Assembly: GCA_041392835.1 (NCBI GenBank)
Contig: JAWKLF010000002.1
Location: 186,001 to 250,000 of the forward strand
Length of the DNA stretch: 64,000 nucleotides
Reading direction: 5' to 3'
Origin: OLB11 sp041392835
GTDB taxonomy: Bacteria; Bacteroidota; Bacteroidia; Chitinophagales; Chitinophagaceae
Part shown: positions 62,246-64,000 of the stretch, piece after piece
Layout of the letters: each line of letters starts with the position of its first letter
Position numbering within the stretch: position 1 is the first letter of the stretch
Notes under the pieces: model-generated
The model's input: only the letters and a program-made list of their open reading frames with translations
Database searches by the model: none
What the model was told of the DNA's origin: nothing
Made by a program: the position numbers and the translations under genes

Positions 62246-64000
62246 CTATCTAAGTAAAGTAACATCTCCTTTGAACATTTTTGTAGATCCATCTGGATAA
62301 GCTACACGAATTAAGTAGAAATATGTACCAGGATCTTGTGGCTTGCCTTTAAAGCGACCATCCCAACCTTTATTATCTGAAGAAGAGTACATCTCTTGCC
62401 CCCATCTATTTAATACTTTGAATTCTTGTATATTTTGGAATGTCAAATTAGCAACTTTAAAAATATCGTTGTTTCCGTCACCATTTGGAGAGAAGGCATT
62501 AGGTACAAATAGATTATCTAAGTAGTCAATATTAACATAAATACTATCTGAATTTCTACATCCATCTTCGTTAAATCCATATACAGTATACAAGGTAGGT
62601 TCCGCAGGAGAAACTATCATATTTGGTATATTAGGATTGCTAGTTCCCCACACTGGAGTCCAGTTGTATATATATCCACCTGTAGCTATCAAATTTACTT
62701 CTTGTTGATATTTGATAATAATACTATCACCATTTAATATATTGATAGTCGGTTTAGGCAATACGTTTACATAAGATACCGCTGTATCCAAACAACCATA
62801 TGAATCTGTACGTACGCAATAATATACATTATAAGAAGGATTAGGTGGTGTTATAGTAGGTGATGTGCAGTTTACACAACTTAATCCAGCACTACCTCCA
62901 AACTTATCAAACCATTGTAGGGTAGATGAAGGGGCATTACCACTTCCATATGCAAAGGCCTTGTAAGAATCTCCTTCACATATAGTTGTATCTACTGGAG
63001 TAACTTTAATATCATGTACTGAAATAGTAATTGTTACTGAATCTTCAACAACACATTTATTTCCACCTTTAGTAAATACATGGAATGTTGCTGTGCTATT
63101 CACATATGCAGTAGTAACACCGGCTGTAGAGTCGTATACAAAAGTACCTGGCTCCCATTTGAAAGGCCAAGGCTTATCTGTTACCTGACAAATTCCGAAA
63201 GTGATATCTGGTAAAGCAGCAGAAGCTACTGGTGCAGAAAGACCACCTACATCGGGAATTTCGCAACCACCAACAGTAGAATTTTGAGAATAATACGGTG
63301 TAGTACCTACAGTAGAAGGCGTATATACTACTTCATCTCCAGTTCCAATTGAGTTACCAGTTCCGTTAAAGTAACAAACTTCAACAACCACATTGTTCAC
63401 GCCATCCCAAAGGAAAGGTGAGTTTAACATAAATAAATTAGGACCTAATACCGTATTGTAATTAGCATTTTGATAAACCGTTTTTAACTGGCTAGATGGA
63501 ATAAATGCGTTGGTAAATGTGTTTAGTGGTGTACATCCCATCTTAATCATCATATTGTGACCAGCAGTACTTGTTTTATTTGAAATATTGAATGACAGTG
63601 ACTCAATATTACCTTTTGTTATACCAAGCGCGTTAAGTTGTGCTACAGTATATATCATTTGTGTTTTAGCTCCAGGTGCGCCCACTGGTGTAAATGGAGT
63701 TAAGAATGGACTACCTAACACGGCTCCTGTACCTACTGTAAGAGGGCTATATGGAGATTGACATGGAACATTTTCTTCGCCACATTCATACACAGGCAAT
63801 GGACCTACAGGAGTTCCAGTAAGAGTTACAAAACCTGGTTCGCAAAGTACAGCAGGAGAAGCAGTAGCAGTAACAGCATTCGAATTATCGACAGCTACTT
63901 GAACAACATCGGTAGAAGTACAGTTAGGATTTGATGAAGAAACAACAGTAACTGTAAAATCAGTTGTGCTGTATACACCAGAAGAATACGGGTCTTGAGC
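62246..64000 (-). CDS. T9SS type B sorted surface protein, C-terminal part (5' partial)
   Basis: The frame runs without stop from 62246 to the right edge, so the start is outside; an apparent start at 63799 is only an internal TTG. At least 584 residues: a region with NPNCTSTDVVQVAVDNSNAV, a domain of about residues 100-280 similar to those of large adhesive proteins (MIKMGCTPLNTFTNAF), PKD/Ig-like segments (ITISVHDIKVTPVDTTICEG, CVRTDSYGCLDTAVSYVNVL), and the type B C-terminal domain: FVPNAFSPNGDGNNDIFKV ... LNRWGQEMYSS ... FKGDVTLLR. It is exported by the T9SS and held on the cell surface or released. Function unknown. Confidence 0.9.
   Translation of the reverse strand, partial: AQDPYSSGVYSTTDFTVTVVSSSNPNCTSTDVVQVAVDNSNAVTATASPAVLCEPGFVTLTGTPVGPLPVYECGEENVPCQSPYSPLTVGTGAVLGSPFLTPFTPVGAPGAKTQMIYTVAQLNALGITKGNIESLSFNISNKTSTAGHNMMIKMGCTPLNTFTNAFIPSSQLKTVYQNANYNTVLGPNLFMLNSPFLWDGVNNVVVEVCYFNGTGNSIGTGDEVVYTPSTVGTTPYYSQNSTVGGCEIPDVGGLSAPVASAALPDITFGICQVTDKPWPFKWEPGTFVYDSTAGVTTAYVNSTATFHVFTKGGNKCVVEDSVTITISVHDIKVTPVDTTICEGDSYKAFAYGSGNAPSSTLQWFDKFGGSAGLSCVNCTSPTITPPNPSYNVYYCVRTDSYGCLDTAVSYVNVLPKPTINILNGDSIIIKYQQEVNLIATGGYIYNWTPVWGTSNPNIPNMIVSPAEPTLYTVYGFNEDGCRNSDSIYVNIDYLDNLFVPNAFSPNGDGNNDIFKVANLTFQNIQEFKVLNRWGQEMYSSSDNKGWDGRFKGKPQDPGTYFYLIRVAYPDGSTKMFKGDVTLLR

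Noticed and set aside
63799..64000. TTG at 63799 as start of the surface protein
   Set aside because: The same frame continues upstream to the window edge with good coding sequence (VTATASPAVLCEPGFVTLTG).

Overview
This window comes from the chromosome of an AT-rich member of the Bacteroidota, most likely the Chitinophagales or a neighbouring order. The signs are: (i) two secreted proteins ending in the type B (CHU_C-like, 'gliding motility-associated') C-terminal sorting domain of the type IX secretion system (T9SS), one of them a giant SprB-repeat protein; (ii) the Bacteroidota promoter form TTTG-N(about 19)-TAnnTTTG in front of many genes, with almost no Shine-Dalgarno sequences; (iii) lineage-typical arrangements such as a MurF-alanine racemase fusion, DUF4271 next to uroporphyrinogen-III synthase, and PaaH next to PaaY. 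The species cannot be named from this sequence.

Layout. 1-2330: a mobile or decayed patch between the end of an unidentified gene and an efflux operon. It holds a REP-associated tyrosine transposase (RAYT), REP-like hairpins, a GC-richer segment rich in stem-loops, an Rhs/YD-repeat remnant and a small membrane protein, all bracketed by an 88-bp direct repeat. 2.3-8.9 kb: tetR-tolC-MFP-RND efflux operon whose RND gene carries two single-base frameshifts. 8.9-23.7 kb: housekeeping genes (der, tRNA-Met, era, a PLP-dependent ACC deaminase-like gene, feoB, an L,D-transpeptidase, a lone transketolase C-terminal half, DUF4271, hemD, uvrB, an acidic disordered protein, purA). 23.9-33.5 kb: one giant T9SS-exported SprB-repeat adhesin, broken here into three frames by indels and built of near-identical 1,260-bp and 231-bp repeats. 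33.6-37.3 kb: SDR, inactive M16 peptidase, a secreted protein and lpxH in one operon, then tRNA-Lys. 37.6-45.3 kb: a LytS/LytT-type two-component system coupled to a YceI protein, facing a run of a lipoprotein, two cytochrome-c-like lipoproteins, a second YceI and a DUF5777 barrel. 45.4-58.1 kb: tRNA-Arg, SDR, serS, terC, murF-alr, a SAM hydrolase-like gene, a monooxygenase-like gene, aroB, aroA, and topoisomerase IV/gyrase subunit A. 58.1-64 kb: DUF1684, a paaH-paaY-DUF1569-membrane protein-DoxX operon, and the C-terminal part of a second T9SS cargo protein running off the right edge.

Functional threads. RND efflux is set behind its own TetR repressor, with a palindrome on the promoter. The ribosome-assembly GTPases der and era flank an initiator-type tRNA. 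Cell-wall synthesis (murF-alr), the shikimate pathway (aroB, aroA) and lipid A synthesis (lpxH) are represented. The 37.6-45.3 kb locus looks like a sensor-controlled envelope redox or lipid-binding module and is the least explained part of the window.

A recurring feature is that the TAnnTTTG box often ends only 3-7 nt before the start codon (era, tkt, DUF4271, SDR at 37.2 kb, cytochrome gene, SAM hydrolase, paaH), which suggests leaderless mRNAs and fixes several start sites. Frameshifts lie in homopolymers (RND gene, adhesin) or cluster in one repeat copy (29.03-29.45 kb), so sequencing or assembly error must be excluded before these genes are called pseudogenes.
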